Below are positions 63,201 through 64,000 of a stretch of 64,000 nucleotides of DNA, piece by piece (positions within the stretch are counted from its first letter, which is position 1; each line of letters begins with the position of its first letter). Both the position numbers and the translations under genes were made by a program. Source of the DNA: Paenibacillus sp. FSL H8-0332 (GTDB taxonomy: Bacteria; Bacillota; Bacilli; Paenibacillales; Paenibacillaceae); contig NZ_CP150145.1 of the NCBI RefSeq assembly GCF_037963835.1, positions 4,774,001-4,838,000 of the forward strand, given 5' to 3'. The notes beneath the pieces were generated by a model. It searched no databases and was not told the origin of the DNA. It saw only the letters and a list, made by a program, of their open reading frames with translations.

Positions 63201-64000
63201 TGCTCAGCTCCTTCCTGATCCAATCTGTACAGAACCGGATCACTTAGTGCTGCCTGGGCTGCGCCCAGTGCATGAACGAAGATATTCCAGTCCTTCTCGG
63301 GGGAATCATCCTCCCTGCTGATCTCCAGCGCAGCATTTACCGCCTGCTGAAGTCCCGCTGTATCCGGGCTGCCTGCTCCTGCCCCGCTGATAATCCCTAC
63401 GGAATCCACGGCCAGGGTTCCGCTCAGCACTTTGATCTGAACGGTATGCTCACCGTATTTCAGTCCACGGAGCGTGAAGGCCTGATACAGCTCCCTCGCT
63501 GCCGCCGTACTGCCCGAGACCACTTGGGTCTCCCCGTCTACTACAGCTTCCAGCTTGGCTGAGCCGTCATTCGGTCCGAGAATATCAAGTCCTGTGCCGG
63601 TAAAAGTATACTTCAGCACCGCACCAGCCCCTTGGCTGGTAGAGAGGGACCGCTGATACACATACATGCCTTTGCCATTCTCATGGGCCCAGGCACCCTC
63701 GTATGCCAGCTTCGCCCCAGGTGACTGCGCCAGATCAAACATCTCCAGATTATCCAGTTGTTCGGCATAGTAAGGGGTATAACCGTCTACTTTCTCTACC
63801 TTCAAGTTATCGAAGCGCACATGATAGAAGCCGCTGGCGAGCTGTATGCGCCCGGAGAGCTTCGGATTCGGATCGGTATAGGAGGCAAGCTCAACCTGAT
63901 CCAAATAAGCAGTCACCGTGTCACCGGCCACCTGAATGGCAATGTTATGCCACGCGTCATGTGCGGTATCAAATCCGTCAATCTTCACGCCGCCAGAGCC
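60293..64000 (-). CDS. SLH-anchored multidomain surface protein, C-terminal part (start beyond window)
   Basis: At least 1235 residues; the frame is open to the window edge (SGGVKIDGFD), so no start lies here. From the N-side: a laminin/lectin-like module (AWHNIAIQVAGDTVTAYLDQ, then SGFYHVRFDNLKVEK), a second carbohydrate-binding-like sandwich and a helical FIVAR-like stretch. A Big_4-like Ig domain follows, then two DUF5011-type domains (GAEYTDAGATAYDDQDGDIT and a repeat). A Pro/Thr linker (TPTPTPAPTATPAPTEAP) leads to three SLH motifs ending ESAQVIANLLGHR. Probably a secreted glycoside hydrolase (GH59-like by its lectin module, tentative) held on the cell wall. Confidence 0.82.
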   Translation of the reverse strand, partial: GSGGVKIDGFDTAHDAWHNIAIQVAGDTVTAYLDQVELASYTDPNPKLSGRIQLASGFYHVRFDNLKVEKVDGYTPYYAEQLDNLEMFDLAQSPGAKLAYEGAWAHENGKGMYVYQRSLSTSQGAGAVLKYTFTGTGLDILGPNDGSAKLEAVVDGETQVVSGSTAAARELYQAFTLRGLKYGEHTVQIKVLSGTLAVDSVGIISGAGAGSPDTAGLQQAVNAALEISREDDSPEKDWNIFVHALGAAQAALSDPVLYRLDQEGAEHLEARLTFARNLLTTGDVRELAAIADMATYAGQLPELPAKVEATRADGTKLQVAVKWNLEAVSFNNPFERVAVTGSYGSLKTMAYVEVVPQGLVYFLDPGVSADGDTPPYTTIRNFAGEGLLNNKADQLSADDTVWGHTNTGANYNPKGLGGAVVTTDKAQTGVYSSNTKNTPLVYNLPLSAGQYTITSYHLDWWNNASRTMDITLSYVDAGGKTVNETAQTNLVAGPNGVMAQHDFTLPASGTVKYSVNNTFSQAALISYLAVARDKTSVDNEQAVAEAKSMIEGASYSVKKAQANSEEAVRSWLVQTISGMPGFKDTGVTLGDITLSAFRGATEDTEGSFTFSVTLSKGEASAEGTASGTITLPVPDRVPPVITLNGETTVNLPVGAEYTDAGATAYDDQDGDITDRISTTVTSEVYGLTELDELDTSKVGIYTFHYNVSDTAGNAAAEVTRRVVVALDPDVTKPVITLLGEASVQLVKGSNYTDAGATAADDRDGDITDRIVATITQDGKTVLTLDTSAAGSYVYHYNVTDTAGNTAAEVTRTVTVKEAELPPEVIPTPTPTPAPTATPAPTEAPVWTAEPAVTPSPTAAPSPSPQTEKVLTSADFPAPAGGAITVHLTDATESVLLPAGLAGMTGENTLRFAWNTVAVELSPEVLKSIREKAAGAGGQPEGTAIRLSAVKTARAAAEQLMNNPAVNGSVRLSAASDVIRFSLEAVAADGTAVPVTTFNQPLTITFTVDPNANRSLLGVYYIAASGAVEYMGGTLTDGKLTAGVQHFSQYAVLEYDKTFSDVSGNSWASGVIKSMAAKHIIEGISSSQFQPHGEVTRAQFAAMITRALGLKAASPSAFADVDAKSWYAEAVAAVHEAGIVLGRSKDAFAPNERITREEMAVMIVRAYATLPGSQTGDSAGSSFSDYSRIQDWAKNAAVTAEQAGLIQGRGNQQFAPQETMTRAESAQVIANLLGHR

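Noticed and set aside
63980..63988. Apparent start codon of the SLH protein near the window edge
   Set aside because: It is an internal GTG (Val) in SGGVKIDG; the frame stays open to base 64000, has no ribosome site, and begins in the middle of a domain.

Overview
The window looks like a Paenibacillus chromosome (low-GC Gram-positive group, but a moderately GC-rich member). Three YesM/YesN two-component pairs each sit beside a CUT1-type sugar ABC transporter. Lipobox lipoproteins serve as solute-binding proteins, TTG and GTG starts with strong AGGAGG sites are frequent, and an S-layer-homology (SLH) anchored giant protein closes the window. The genus is inferred from gene style; no rRNA or tRNA gene was seen.

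Layout. 1-1219: 5' part of a glycerate kinase gene, a remnant of a GntP-like permease and a truncated AraC-type protein. 1560-10846: a polymorphic-toxin locus read on the minus strand. Three paralogous toxin genes share one stem and one boundary motif (PVQQRYxDGLEG) but carry different C-terminal toxins (PD-(D/E)XK-like, EndoU/CdiA-CT-like, HNH/WHH-like). Each is followed by its own candidate immunity gene (pentapeptide-like, CdiI-like, SMI1/KNR4). The locus is scarred by a 280-bp segmental duplication, histidine-kinase remnants and a toxin-boundary relic. 11045-11287: a 51-bp tandem array built on a palindrome. 11497-18662: YesMN pair, two permeases and a large solute-binding protein. 18663-19352: a structured repeat, a terminator and a 413-bp element with terminal inverted repeats.

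19347-22944: an XRE/TPR regulator divergent from an MFS exporter, then a nucleotidyltransferase. 23047-30020: the most unusual region. A tightly coupled minus-strand operon (stand-alone acyl carrier protein, ATP-grasp ligase, UDP-glycosyltransferase-like protein, radical SAM/SPASM enzyme, Gfo/Idh/MocA oxidoreductase) is divergent from an AraC regulator that overlaps a gene for a BtrH-like papain-fold acyltransferase. The set recalls the acyl-carrier side-chain logic of butirosin biosynthesis but is not that cluster, so I propose it as an uncharacterised natural-product pathway. 30110-30757: a FusB-type EF-G-binding protein.

31056-41388: beta-glucosidase/xylosidase-type GH30, GH42 beta-galactosidase, two permeases and a solute-binding protein, divergent from a second YesMN pair. 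41606-48669: an intracellular uronate-polysaccharide degradation operon (two DUF2264 proteins, GH88, heparinase II/III-like) with a divergent AraC regulator. 48929-54840: third YesMN pair divergent from a third sugar ABC transporter. 55024-60093: four tandem YVTN-type beta-propeller genes (the last broken), three preceded by a conserved structured leader; one unit carries a copy of the 3' end of the permease gene. 60293-64000: C-terminal 1235 residues of an SLH-anchored multidomain protein that continues beyond the window.
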